A stretch of 11,498 nt of DNA from Candidatus Gottesmanbacteria bacterium (GCA_016218275.1 JACREK010000145.1:1-11498), one strand, 5' to 3'; positions 1 through 5,854 are shown, numbered from the stretch's first letter. Notes: generated from the sequence alone by a model not told the origin. Made by a program: numbers and translations.

Positions 1-1
1 A

Positions 2-28
2 GACTTAAATGACTTATATGACTTATCT
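2..28 (+). repeat. Three tandem 9-nt units inside nadC
   Basis: GACTTAAAT, GACTTATAT and GACTTATCT follow one another in phase with the codons and encode DLN-DLY-DLS. The array begins at the window edge and may extend further left. Confidence 0.6.
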
Positions 29-166
29 GGAATAATCTTCGAAGCCTCAGGCGGAATAGACAAGAATAATATACTGGAATGGTCTAAAACAGGAGTTGAT
101 ATCCTTTCTCTGGGTTCCCTCACCCATTCTCCTCAGGCAGTCAATCTCTCCTTAGAATTTTCCTAA
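2..166 (+). CDS. nadC: Nicotinate-nucleotide pyrophosphorylase (carboxylating), 3' end only
   Basis: This is the last 54 codons of a gene whose 5' part lies outside the window. The enzyme makes nicotinate mononucleotide from quinolinate and PRPP in de novo NAD synthesis. The recognisable part is the C-terminal barrel end: FEASGGI, then a short helix with TGVDILSLGSLTHS, and a closing beta strand before the TAA stop. FEASGGI and G-LTHS are the phosphate-binding signatures of the NadC family. The first visible residues (DLNDLYDLS) come from three copies of a 9-nt unit, so the segment just before the FEASGGI strand seems to have expanded locally. The gene converges on an NrtR-like NAD regulator 30 bp away, which supports the NAD assignment. 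The call rests on a short but highly diagnostic tail. Confidence 0.85.
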   Translation, partial: DLNDLYDLSGIIFEASGGIDKNNILEWSKTGVDILSLGSLTHSPQAVNLSLEFS

Positions 167-196
167 ACCAATTTCATAAAGGTGAGAGAATATTCG

Positions 197-805
197 TTAA
201 TCAGTCGGTTGCAGGATTTTCACAAAGGTTAATTCACGCTTTCTGAAAGAAAACATTTCTGCAGGCCTGGCGCGGCCTATCATCTTTTTATGTCTGGTAG
301 ACTTAAGAAGCTTTAAGGAAAGTATCTTTTTGCGGAAATTTCTTTTATCCAAAGATTCCCCTAAAATAGCTTCATAAGTCTTTTGCAACTGACTTAGGGT
401 AAATTCTTGCGGCAGAAGACTATAGACTACATTGGTATATTCTATCTTCCAGCGAAGCCTCTGCACCGCATATCTGACTATTTCTGCATCTTTTATATTC
501 TTGGCTATTTTTTCCCAGCTAAAAAAGCTTTTAAGTTTTTCTTTAGGGATACTATCACTATGTTTCAAAATATAATAAACTATATCAATTTCATCCGGAT
601 AGGAAACGGTATAAAGCTGTTCCAGGAAACTGTCTCCAAGTCTGATATCTATCTTTTTTTCCAGAATTCTTTTTGCAGCTTTATCAAGAGATGGACTTTC
701 CTCCAATTCTCCGAGAGGCAGTCGATTATCTTTCAATAAGACTTTCAGCTTATTATCTGTGATGCTGAAAATTACCAATTTGATAAACAATTCTGCTTTC
801 CACAT
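197..805 (-). CDS. nrtR: NrtR-like NAD-metabolism regulator (degenerate Nudix sensor plus winged helix)
   Basis: The 202-residue protein has the two-part NrtR architecture. A Nudix-fold sensor occupies about residues 1-120 and a winged-helix DNA-binding domain about 126-188. The second part is typical of the family: LLPQEFTLSQLQKTYEAILG, then LDKRNFRKK, then GRARPAEMFSF. NrtR proteins bind ADP-ribose and repress or activate genes of NAD synthesis. The Nudix box (residues 32-54) keeps its first Gly and the Leu/Ala core. The REXXEE catalytic core reads RILEKK, and the upstream Glu is Pro, so hydrolase activity is very unlikely and a pure sensor role fits. The start is ATG at 803-805 and no Shine-Dalgarno is evident. 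The neighbour nadC converges on it and is the obvious candidate target. A degenerate ADP-ribose pyrophosphatase is the alternative, but the winged helix argues against it. Confidence 0.85.
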   Translation of the reverse strand: MWKAELFIKLVIFSITDNKLKVLLKDNRLPLGELEESPSLDKAAKRILEKKIDIRLGDSFLEQLYTVSYPDEIDIVYYILKHSDSIPKEKLKSFFSWEKIAKNIKDAEIVRYAVQRLRWKIEYTNVVYSLLPQEFTLSQLQKTYEAILGESLDKRNFRKKILSLKLLKSTRHKKMIGRARPAEMFSFRKRELTFVKILQPTD

Positions 806-816
806 ACTTTTTGCCT

Positions 817-825
817 AGTATACCA
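817..825 (-). promoter_or_regulatory. Extended -10 promoter of nrtR
   Basis: Read on the minus strand, the sequence is TGG followed by TATACT, an extended -10 box. Transcription would start about 7 bases downstream, only about 5 bases before the nrtR ATG, giving a nearly leaderless mRNA. No convincing -35 box is visible 17 bases upstream, which is tolerated with an extended -10. Confidence 0.5.
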
Positions 826-834
826 CATGAAATC

Positions 835-863
835 TTCCCATCGCTAAGTAAATCTGATAGAAT
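835..863 (+). promoter_or_regulatory. Promoter of tRNA-Ala(CGC)
   Basis: A TAGAAT box at 858-863 is preceded by TGA (extended -10). A weak TTCCCA lies 17 bases upstream. The expected start is near 870, six bases before the mature tRNA 5' end. It is divergent from the nrtR promoter. Confidence 0.45.
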
Positions 864-875
864 TCAAGCAACTAG

Positions 876-949
876 GGGCCTGTAGCTTAATTGGCTAGAG
901 CACCGCATTCGCATTGCGGAGGTTATGGGTTCAACTCCCATCAGGTCCA
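876..949 (+). tRNA. tRNA-Ala(CGC)
   Basis: The full cloverleaf can be drawn. The acceptor is GGGCCTG with CAGGTCC (876-882 / 942-948), the D stem is 885-888 / 898-901, the anticodon stem is CCGCA / TGCGG (903-907 / 915-919), the T stem is ATGGG / CCCAT (925-929 / 937-941), and A73 is at 949. The anticodon loop TTCGCAT gives anticodon CGC (910-912), reading GCG. The G3-U70 pair, the alanine identity element, is present, which confirms the isotype. The 3' CCA is not encoded. The T loop TTCAACT is normal. Confidence 0.92.
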
Positions 950-962
950 CAAATTTTACTCC

Positions 963-991
963 TTGCACATTACATACCACTGGAGTACGAT
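963..991 (+). promoter_or_regulatory. Candidate promoter of the HTH/LAGLIDADG-like gene
   Basis: TTGCAC (963-968), a 17-base spacer, and TACGAT (986-991). The usual 7-base distance puts the transcription start exactly on the GTG start codon at 998. A GGAG at 982-985 would lie upstream of that start and be unused if the mRNA is leaderless. Confidence 0.4.
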
Positions 992-997
992 TAGGTA

Positions 998-1717
998 GTG
1001 AGAAAATATTCCGTAGAAATAGTTACCGAAATTCGCAGATTAAGATCCCTAGGCAAAACTTACAGCGAAATAATAAACCAGGTAAGATTGAAAATACCAA
1101 AGAGCACTCTATCTGATCTAGTTCAAGGTGTCATCCTTCCCCCAAAGTACGTAGAGAAGATTTCCAAATTAAACGCAACAAATCTAGACCGCGGACGTAA
1201 AACTGCGTGGATAATCAATAGTATCAAGCGAAAAGAATTCTTAGAGGGGCTTTCAAAAATCAACCATCCTATTGCAGAAAAAATTAAAGACAAAGAGATA
1301 GCTAAAATAGCATTAGCTATGCTTTGTCTTGGAGAAGCATCAAAATATGCAACTGGCGGAGGAAGATTCTCTCTTGGGAGTTCAGATCATAAAATTATTG
1401 TCATATTATTGGAATTATTGAAAATTTGTTTTGATGTAGATATGAAAAAGATTAGAGCAACAGTTCAATGTCGTGCTGATCAAAATACAGCAAATCTCGA
1501 AAGATACTGGAGAAAAATAACTGGAATTCCAAAAGGTCTCTTTTACAAACCACTTATCGATCCGCGAACTAAAGGAAAACCAACGAAGAGAAAAAATTAC
1601 ATGGGGGTATTGAGGATTGATTATTTTGACACTAAATTACAATTAGAACTAGAATCGTTGGCTGAGTTAGTCTATAATAATCTTCTAAGTTACAGGGCCC
1701 GAAGTTTAGCTGGTTGA
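998..1717 (+). CDS. HTH plus LAGLIDADG-like protein, possible tRNA-associated homing endonuclease
   Basis: The 239-residue protein starts at GTG 998; an in-frame TAG at 992-994 excludes a longer form. Residues 5-45 look like a helix-turn-helix (IRRLRSLGKTYSEI, then PKSTLSDLV). Residues 103-116 (AKIALAMLCLGEAS) resemble a LAGLIDADG helix, with Glu113 in the place of the metal-binding acid. A SLGSSDHK strand and a basic, aromatic region follow, with YWRKITGIP around 170-178. This fits a family I recall as common in Patescibacteria, resembling WhiA-type or homing-endonuclease folds; function is inferred. The gene lies between two tRNA-Ala genes. Its last seven codons and TGA stop sit inside the second one, whose -10 box is also in its coding sequence. 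A DNA-binding regulator without nuclease activity is the main alternative. Confidence 0.7.
   Translation: MRKYSVEIVTEIRRLRSLGKTYSEIINQVRLKIPKSTLSDLVQGVILPPKYVEKISKLNATNLDRGRKTAWIINSIKRKEFLEGLSKINHPIAEKIKDKEIAKIALAMLCLGEASKYATGGGRFSLGSSDHKIIVILLELLKICFDVDMKKIRATVQCRADQNTANLERYWRKITGIPKGLFYKPLIDPRTKGKPTKRKNYMGVLRIDYFDTKLQLELESLAELVYNNLLSYRARSLAG
1673..1678 (+). promoter_or_regulatory. -10 box of tRNA-Ala(GGC), inside the upstream gene
   Basis: A perfect TATAAT lies 16 bases before the mature 5' end of the tRNA. It is encoded by the Val-Tyr-Asn-Asn codons near the end of the HTH/LAGLIDADG-like gene. No good -35 is seen at 16-18 bases upstream. Confidence 0.5.
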
Positions 1718-1767
1718 ACATCTGGCTGGCAGTCAGAAGGTAAGGGGTTCGAGTCCCCTCGGGTCCA
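1695..1767 (+). tRNA. tRNA-Ala(GGC)
   Basis: The acceptor is GGGCCCG / CGGGTCC (1695-1701 / 1760-1766) with the G3-U70 alanine identity pair. The D stem is GTTT / GAAC, the anticodon stem is TCTGG / TCAGA, and loop CTGGCAG gives anticodon GGC (1728-1730). The T stem is AGGGG / CCCCT with a normal TTCGAGT loop, and A73 is at 1767. CCA is not encoded. The first 23 bases overlap the 3' end of the upstream protein gene. Confidence 0.92.
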
Positions 1768-1886
1768 CTTAAAATTTTGGTAACATCTCAGACTTACGGA
1801 CACGTTATTCTTCGAGTGATCCCGATTAAATCGGGAGAATCGAGAAGCCTGCCCCGAGTCTTCCCGAGGGGTTCTCGACGGAGTTT

Positions 1887-1953
1887 ATACTGAAAAACTG
1901 CCGCAACAGTTTTTTAGTATTTATACTGAAACAAACCGCAGTTTTTTTAGTAT
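1887..1953. repeat. Two tandem terminator-like hairpins
   Basis: The first hairpin is ATACTGAAAAACTG (1887-1900) with CAGTTTTTTAGTAT (1907-1920), complementary except for one G-T. The second starts with ATACTGAAAC (1923) and closes with GTTTTTTTAGTAT (1941-1953), with one mismatch and one bulge. Both carry a T-run in the 3' arm. They could terminate the upstream tRNA transcript, or could be the arms of a decayed repeat. Confidence 0.55.
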
Positions 1954-1963
1954 ATTATTTCTT

Positions 1964-1975
1964 ATGCGGCCGCAT
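1964..1975. repeat. 12-bp perfect palindrome
   Basis: ATGCGGCCGCAT is self-complementary and strikingly GC-rich against its AT-rich surroundings. Its function is unknown. Confidence 0.5.
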
Positions 1976-2007
1976 GGGTGAAAATTGATATTCGGAATAA
2001 ATACACG

Positions 2008-2160
2008 AGTTTCGCACTTTCCTGATAACCACCTCGGATGGTGTGCCGAAAGCACTCCTCCGAGGTGAAAGTCAGCGGTAATTCCTTCACCGTCCGAGGA
2101 GTTCCTTACAGGATAAACCCTTCGGACACCTCGGAGGTGTTTTTACCGAAGCGCGAAACT
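2008..2160. repeat. Multi-stem structured element, copy 1
   Basis: A terminal stem AGTTTCGC / GCGAAACT (2008-2015 / 2153-2160) encloses at least two hairpin domains. The first is CACCTCGGA / TCCGAGGTG with an inner GGTGTGC / GCACTCC stem capped by CGAAA. The second is TCCGAGG / CCTCGGA with flanking CACC / GGTG. A clearly related copy lies at 11335-11474, roughly 75% identical by eye outside an 11-base insertion present only here. The terminal stem differs by a C-G to T-A exchange that keeps pairing. The element sits 12 bp past the stop codon of the minus-strand nuclease gene. Confidence 0.75.
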
Positions 2161-2172
2161 TGTATAAATATT

Positions 2173-2841
2173 TCAATTACAGGTTGTGCTTTTTGTAAAT
2201 CCGGCTGTCACAGCTTCATTTTCACTACAGAACCACTGGTCAGCGGTAGATAAATCGATTGTCACTTGTGAATAATTTCTGCAGCCGGGAAGAAAATATA
2301 TTTTCTTTTGAGTATTGTCGTCTATATTACCTTTAATAGCACATGGTATACCCTTATTTGAAACAGGAGGTGTTTTGGAAATACAAATGCCGCTGAAAAT
2401 GCCCAGTTTTTTAAACTTGGCATCTGCATAAGCGGCTTTTAGCTCCTCCTTATGAGGATTTTCATAGTAATCCATCCTGCCGAGTCCCGATGAAAGCATT
2501 TCTTTATTAACAAAAATATTTCCTGCGTAGACATTGGCCATAATCCGTCCATAAGGATCCGAAAACTGATCTTCTAAAACCACATCTTTCCCCAAAACTA
2601 ATTGAGTAAGTTTGTCTTTGGCCTCGCTACTTAAACACTTCCCTGTTTCCGGAATATCAACTCCCATGAGTCTCACCCTTCTTTCTTCATTATTGCTCAT
2701 AATCTTAAAAGTATCACCATCAATCACCTCCGAAACCTGAAAAACCGCACGTTTAGAAGTTATCCGGTCACTAATAAGTTTGGCGTTTAACAAAAGCGAG
2801 GTAACGGCAATAAGTAAGATAAAGAGGAATAATAGTCTCAC
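2173..2841 (-). CDS. Membrane-anchored thermonuclease-family (SNase-like) protein with a C-terminal Cys domain
   Basis: The 222-residue protein starts with a hydrophobic signal or anchor helix (residues 2-20), so the rest acts outside the membrane. Residues 34-150 form a staphylococcal-nuclease domain. VIDGDTFKI carries Asp43, VRLMGVDIPET carries Arg57, Asp62 and Glu65, and DPYGRIM carries Arg99; these match the calcium-binding and catalytic set of SNase. It should therefore cut DNA or RNA at the surface, perhaps for nucleotide scavenging. The C-terminal part (about 165-221) has CAIKGNI, IYFLPGC, WFCSENEA and a final TTC. This matches the small Cys-containing tail domain often attached to SNase in these bacteria. 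The start is GTG at 2839-2841, no Shine-Dalgarno is seen, and no downstream Met would keep the anchor. It may be co-transcribed with the tRNA upstream. Confidence 0.88.
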   Translation of the reverse strand: MRLLFLFILLIAVTSLLLNAKLISDRITSKRAVFQVSEVIDGDTFKIMSNNEERRVRLMGVDIPETGKCLSSEAKDKLTQLVLGKDVVLEDQFSDPYGRIMANVYAGNIFVNKEMLSSGLGRMDYYENPHKEELKAAYADAKFKKLGIFSGICISKTPPVSNKGIPCAIKGNIDDNTQKKIYFLPGCRNYSQVTIDLSTADQWFCSENEAVTAGFTKSTTCN

Positions 2842-2909
2842 GAATATAAGAGTAAGATAACGAGAGTAATTTGTCCAACCTGATTAATCGGATAAATTGA
2901 AATATTAGG

Positions 2910-2980
2910 TGGACCTACCGAGAATCGGACTCGGATCTGGGCAATGCGAATGCCCCGTTCTACCGTTGAACCATAGGCCC
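2910..2980 (-). tRNA. Second tRNA-Ala(CGC), with an unusual T loop
   Basis: On the minus strand the acceptor is GGGCCTA / TAGGTCC with G3-U70 and A73. The D arm GTTC-AACGGTA-GAAC and 4-base variable loop AGAT look like a tRNA-Gly body. The anticodon stem is GGGCA / TGCCC, and loop TTCGCAT gives anticodon CGC (2946-2948). The T stem is CCGAG / CTCGG with loop TCCGATT, so position 55, normally U, is C. The anticodon loop is identical to the tRNA-Ala at 876-949 but the body is not. It could be a functional divergent isoacceptor or a decaying copy. Confidence 0.85.
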
Positions 2981-2992
2981 TACTGCTTTTAC

Positions 2993-3001
2993 ATTGTACC
3001 A
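2993..3001 (-). promoter_or_regulatory. Extended -10 promoter of the minus-strand tRNA-Ala
   Basis: The minus strand reads TGG followed by TACAAT, placing the transcript start near 2986, about six bases before the tRNA. Just upstream lie tandem TTAGACTAA units (about 3002-3019). No standard -35 is present. Confidence 0.5.
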
Positions 3002-3020
3002 AATTAGTCTAATTAGTCTA

Positions 3021-3180
3021 AGAGCCTGTTTGAAAACTGTCATTCCGAGCCCGCCCAGCTGGCGGGTCGAGGAATCTCTCAGCTCGTCTGAGAAAATCTC
3101 GCATTTGCGAGAGATCCCTCCACGCTCCGCCAGCTGGCGGATTGGTCGGGATGACAATGATGAGTATTCAAACAGGCTCT
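3021..3180. mobile_element. MITE-like element, 160 bp, with 14-bp terminal inverted repeats
   Basis: AGAGCCTGTTTGAA (3021-3034) and TTCAAACAGGCTCT (3167-3180) are perfect inverted repeats. A possible short target duplication TAA overlaps the ends. Inside is a second pair, TGTCATTCCGA (3038) and TCGGGATGACA (ending 3156). It encloses internal hairpins: CCCGCC / GGCGGG, TCTCAG / CTGAGA, TCTCGCA / TGCGAGA, and the 14-bp palindrome CCGCCAGCTGGCGG. There is no room for a transposase, so it would be moved in trans if mobile. The inner 119 bp is related to repeats at 4361, 9513, 9810 and 10571. It lies 18 bp past the stop of the M23 gene and might also end its transcript. Confidence 0.7.
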
Positions 3181-3198
3181 AAGTAGTCAAATTGAGAA

Positions 3199-4305
3199 TC
3201 ACTTCAGAAACGACAGAGGATTCAGAAGCACTCCGTTTTTGCGCACCTCAAAATGGACATGGATACCGGTTGATCTTCCAGTAGAACCCATTTTTCCAAT
3301 CACTTGTCCCCGCCCAACATTGTCACCTACTTCCACATTATAAGATGAAAGATGTGCATAAAGAGTTTGGTAGCCATCTGCGTGATTGATGATCACATAA
3401 CACCCGTAACCATAACGGACGCATCCGGCAAAAGAAACAGTTCCAGCATCTCCTGCGGCAATTGGCGGAGCGGAATTGTTGGCAATGTCAACTGCCATAT
3501 GATATGACACCGGATACTGGGTAATAATTCCAGTGGCGGGCCACATGTATTTACCACCGGCGCCTGCTATAAACTGAGGTACTGGAGCCGGCTGGTATAT
3601 AGGTGCAGCTTCCGGCATGACACCGTCTGGAATAAATAATATTTGTCCGACATTCAATGCAAAGGTGTCAAGATCGGAAAAATCATTTGCCGGAAAGTTA
3701 ACAATCTTTTGCGCATCAGACTTATATTTTTTCGCCAGCGAATAAATAGTGTCACCCGGGGCAACTTTCTGAACAATTCCCGTAACAGGCGGAATGCGAA
3801 GCTGTTGTCCGGGGAGAAGTTTTTCTGTTTTTAAACTATTGGCCCACTTTATCGTATCTACAGATATCCCGAATTTATCGGCAATGGAGGCAAGTGTATC
3901 ACCTTTTAAAACCTCGTAATCAAAAATTTCAAACCGAGGTTTTTTGGATTCATCCGTGATGGTAGTGAGATCTTCCTGTGAAATTGTTGATTCCGCAGAA
4001 TAAGGAATATCTGCAGAAGAAATATTTCTTCCTACCGTTGGATAATATTGGGCAATAGCCGGACCTCCAACAACTGCTCCTGCTATCAAAAAAAGGAAAG
4101 AAATATTCAAAAAATGCTTGCTGTAGCGACCGCGTTTGACTAGGAGCAAATCCACCAGTACATCTTTTCCTTTTTCAAAATGTACGGCTGCAACAATTAA
4201 TCTCTTACGGGTATAGTAGTATAGAAAGATTAACCAATCCTGTACTTCACTAAAGAAGTCTTTACTGCTCTCAATAATTGGTTCTAATTTAGAAGAAAGA
4301 CTCAT
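3199..4305 (-). CDS. LysM-containing M23 family peptidoglycan endopeptidase
   Basis: The 368-residue protein has a cytoplasmic N-terminus of about 65 residues and one membrane helix (66-86). Two LysM domains follow at about 128-172 (VLKGDTLASIADKFG, LLPGQQLRIP) and 178-227 (VAPGDTIYSLAKKY, LNVGQILFIP). An M23 domain occupies about 255-362. Zinc and catalytic residues are visible: His269 and Asp273 in HMAVDIAN, His318 in LYAHLSS, and His349 and His351 in HVHFEV. It should bind peptidoglycan through LysM and cut its peptide bridges outside the membrane, for remodelling or division. Cys295 and Cys302 could form a disulfide. The long N-terminal extension before the anchor is longer than usual. 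The start is ATG at 4303-4305, with no Shine-Dalgarno. The gene follows rho on the same strand across a 163-bp gap, so it probably has its own promoter. Confidence 0.92.
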   Translation of the reverse strand: MSLSSKLEPIIESSKDFFSEVQDWLIFLYYYTRKRLIVAAVHFEKGKDVLVDLLLVKRGRYSKHFLNISFLFLIAGAVVGGPAIAQYYPTVGRNISSADIPYSAESTISQEDLTTITDESKKPRFEIFDYEVLKGDTLASIADKFGISVDTIKWANSLKTEKLLPGQQLRIPPVTGIVQKVAPGDTIYSLAKKYKSDAQKIVNFPANDFSDLDTFALNVGQILFIPDGVMPEAAPIYQPAPVPQFIAGAGGKYMWPATGIITQYPVSYHMAVDIANNSAPPIAAGDAGTVSFAGCVRYGYGCYVIINHADGYQTLYAHLSSYNVEVGDNVGRGQVIGKMGSTGRSTGIHVHFEVRKNGVLLNPLSFLK

Positions 4306-4360
4306 TAAAATTCGAAATCCATATCTAAATTCTAAACAATATCAAAATTGACAAAGAATT

Positions 4361-4418
4361 TGTCATCTCGACCGAGCGAAGCGAGTGGAGAGATCCCTCG
4401 ACTACGCTCGGGATGACA
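4361..4418. repeat. 58-bp TGTCAT...ATGACA palindromic repeat
   Basis: TGTCATCTCGA (4361) pairs with the CGGGATGACA that ends at 4418. Inside, GAGCGAAGCGAG and CTCGACTACGCTCGG give further stems. It lies in the 163-bp gap between rho and the M23 gene. It is the shortest member of the family seen at 3038-3156, 9513-9571, 9810-9894 and 10571-10672. Confidence 0.7.
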
Positions 4419-4468
4419 CTTGGTGTCAATTTATTTAGGATTTCGGATTTCGTGCTTAGAATTTCCAT

Positions 4469-5854
4469 CTATCCTTTGCCTAAATTTTCCAGAAATTCTT
4501 TGTTACTGCGGGTTTTGAAAAGCCTATCAATAAGTGTAGCTGTCCGCTCTTGCCCTTCTCCTAAAAGTGAGTACATATGCCGGAGTGTCACCACTTTTTT
4601 CAATGTATCTGCCGAAAGTAGCAATTCTTCGTGCCGGGTACCTGATTTATCTACATCAATTGCCGGAAATACTCTTTGTTCTTGAAGGAATCTGGAAAGA
4701 TGCAGCTCCATATTGCCGGTTCCTTTAAATTCTTCATAAATAAGATCATCCATCCTGCTTCCGGTCTCAATCAATGCGGTACCTAAAATGGTAAGTGAGC
4801 CACCTTCTTCACAACTTCTGGCTGCTCCCAAAAATCTTTTTGCCGGATAAAGTGCTGCCGGATCAAAACCCCCCGACAGGGTCCTCCCTGAGGGATTCAC
4901 ACAAAGATTATAAGCCCGGGCAAGTCTAGTTATTGAATCAAGAAGAATCACTACCTCAACCCCTAACTCTACCAATCTTTTTGCTCGCGCAAGAGCTACT
5001 TCCGCTACTTTTGTCTGAGCTTCAGGGGCCTCATCAAAATTACTGGCAATCACCTCTCCTTTGACACTTCTTTCTATATCTGTTACTTCTTCCGGCCGTT
5101 CACCTATAAGTACAGCCATCAAATGCGCTTTGGGGTAATTTGCTGAAATTCCGTGAGCTAAATCCTTCAGTATGGTCGTTTTCCCGGCTTTTGGCGGAGA
5201 AACAATCAGTCCTCGCTGTCCAAAACCTATGGGAGATAAAAGATCTATTATTCTGGTAGACAAAGGAGTTTTTCCCGTTTCCAAAACTACTTGTTTTTTG
5301 GGATAAATTGGAGTGAGGTCTTCGAAATGTTTTCTTTTTAAAGAATCCTCTGCCTGTTTATCATTGACTTTTTCCACTTTCAGAAGACCCAAATATCTCT
5401 CATTTTCCTTCGGCATCCTGGCTTGTCCGCCAACTTCATCTCCTTCACGAAGTTGGAATTTACGTATCTGGGATTGAGAAATATAGATATCACCATCCCC
5501 GGGGACAAATTTTGGCCGCAAAAATCCATGCCCCTCAGGCATAATATCCAAGAACCCCGAGACTGTTTTTGTCGGAGTATTGGAAAGTCTATCATAATTA
5601 TTTACCGGAAGACCGTTTGGTAATGGGTTTGGTAATGGAGGTACAGACGAAACCACAGGTACAACAGGAGATATCACCGGTGCCGGTGAAATCATAGATG
5701 GAATAAATCCGGGTGTGACTGCCGGTTTGACTGTCGGAGATTCCTGAAGTTTTGGCGGTGAGACTACCCCATTTTGATTCGAAGCCTTTGGCTCTCCGAT
5801 AACATCTTCTACACTAATTGCTTCTTCTTTAACTGATTTGATTTTTACTGGCAT
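4469..5854 (-). CDS. rho: Transcription termination factor Rho
   Basis: This is a 461-residue hexameric RNA-dependent ATPase that pulls RNA and ends transcription. Residues about 97-146 form the cold-shock-like primary RNA-binding domain (SGFLDIMPEGHGFLRP, then GDIYISQSQIRKF). The RecA-like motor carries Walker A (SPPKAGKTT, 219-227), IGERPEEVTD with Glu255 and Glu256, Walker B (VVILLDSITR, Asp306), the Q-loop NPSGRTLSGG (320-329), and the R-loop segment IETGSRMDDLIYEEFKGTGN. The helical N-terminal module of classical Rho is replaced by a short acidic start and a Pro/Val-rich stretch (about 39-84), probably disordered. The start ATG is at 5852-5854 and lacks a Shine-Dalgarno. A strong promoter lies about 170 bases upstream with a folded leader in between, so control by RNA structure is plausible. 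Confidence 0.97.
   Translation of the reverse strand: MPVKIKSVKEEAISVEDVIGEPKASNQNGVVSPPKLQESPTVKPAVTPGFIPSMISPAPVISPVVPVVSSVPPLPNPLPNGLPVNNYDRLSNTPTKTVSGFLDIMPEGHGFLRPKFVPGDGDIYISQSQIRKFQLREGDEVGGQARMPKENERYLGLLKVEKVNDKQAEDSLKRKHFEDLTPIYPKKQVVLETGKTPLSTRIIDLLSPIGFGQRGLIVSPPKAGKTTILKDLAHGISANYPKAHLMAVLIGERPEEVTDIERSVKGEVIASNFDEAPEAQTKVAEVALARAKRLVELGVEVVILLDSITRLARAYNLCVNPSGRTLSGGFDPAALYPAKRFLGAARSCEEGGSLTILGTALIETGSRMDDLIYEEFKGTGNMELHLSRFLQEQRVFPAIDVDKSGTRHEELLLSADTLKKVVTLRHMYSLLGEGQERTATLIDRLFKTRSNKEFLENLGKG

Larger units (their letters stand above)
1768..2007. other. Gene-free stretch rich in inverted repeats
   Basis: No credible gene was found here. TCCCGAT / ATCGGGA (1820-1826 / 1830-1836) is a tight hairpin. 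TCGAGAA / TTCTCGA (1840-1846 / 1872-1878) encloses CCCC / GGGG (1852-1855 / 1868-1871). Because the TCGA at 1840-1843 can pair with either 1812-1815 or 1875-1878, the two folds compete. Two near-identical tandem hairpins and a 12-bp palindrome follow and are listed separately. Confidence 0.6.

Noticed and set aside
407..739. Open frame of 110 codons on the plus strand
   Set aside because: It is antisense to the well-supported nrtR gene, and its Phe/Ile-rich translation has no recognisable domain.
925..1116. Open frame of 63 codons beginning in the tRNA-Ala gene
   Set aside because: It overlaps the tRNA and the HTH/LAGLIDADG-like gene in another frame and has no coding signature.
1695..1767. 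Group I intron or split tRNA caused by the upstream gene
   Set aside because: Both flanking tRNAs are complete cloverleaves, so nothing is interrupted; the gene only overlaps one end.
2008..2160. Integron attC site
   Set aside because: The element is folded and lies after gene ends, but I see no GTTRRRY core sites, no integrase and no cassette array.
2038..2253. Open frame of 71 codons on the plus strand
   Set aside because: It runs through the structured repeat and the antisense of the nuclease 3' end; both explain the openness.
2960..3182. Short frames on both strands across the MITE
   Set aside because: They are translations of the inverted repeat and the tRNA edge, not genes.
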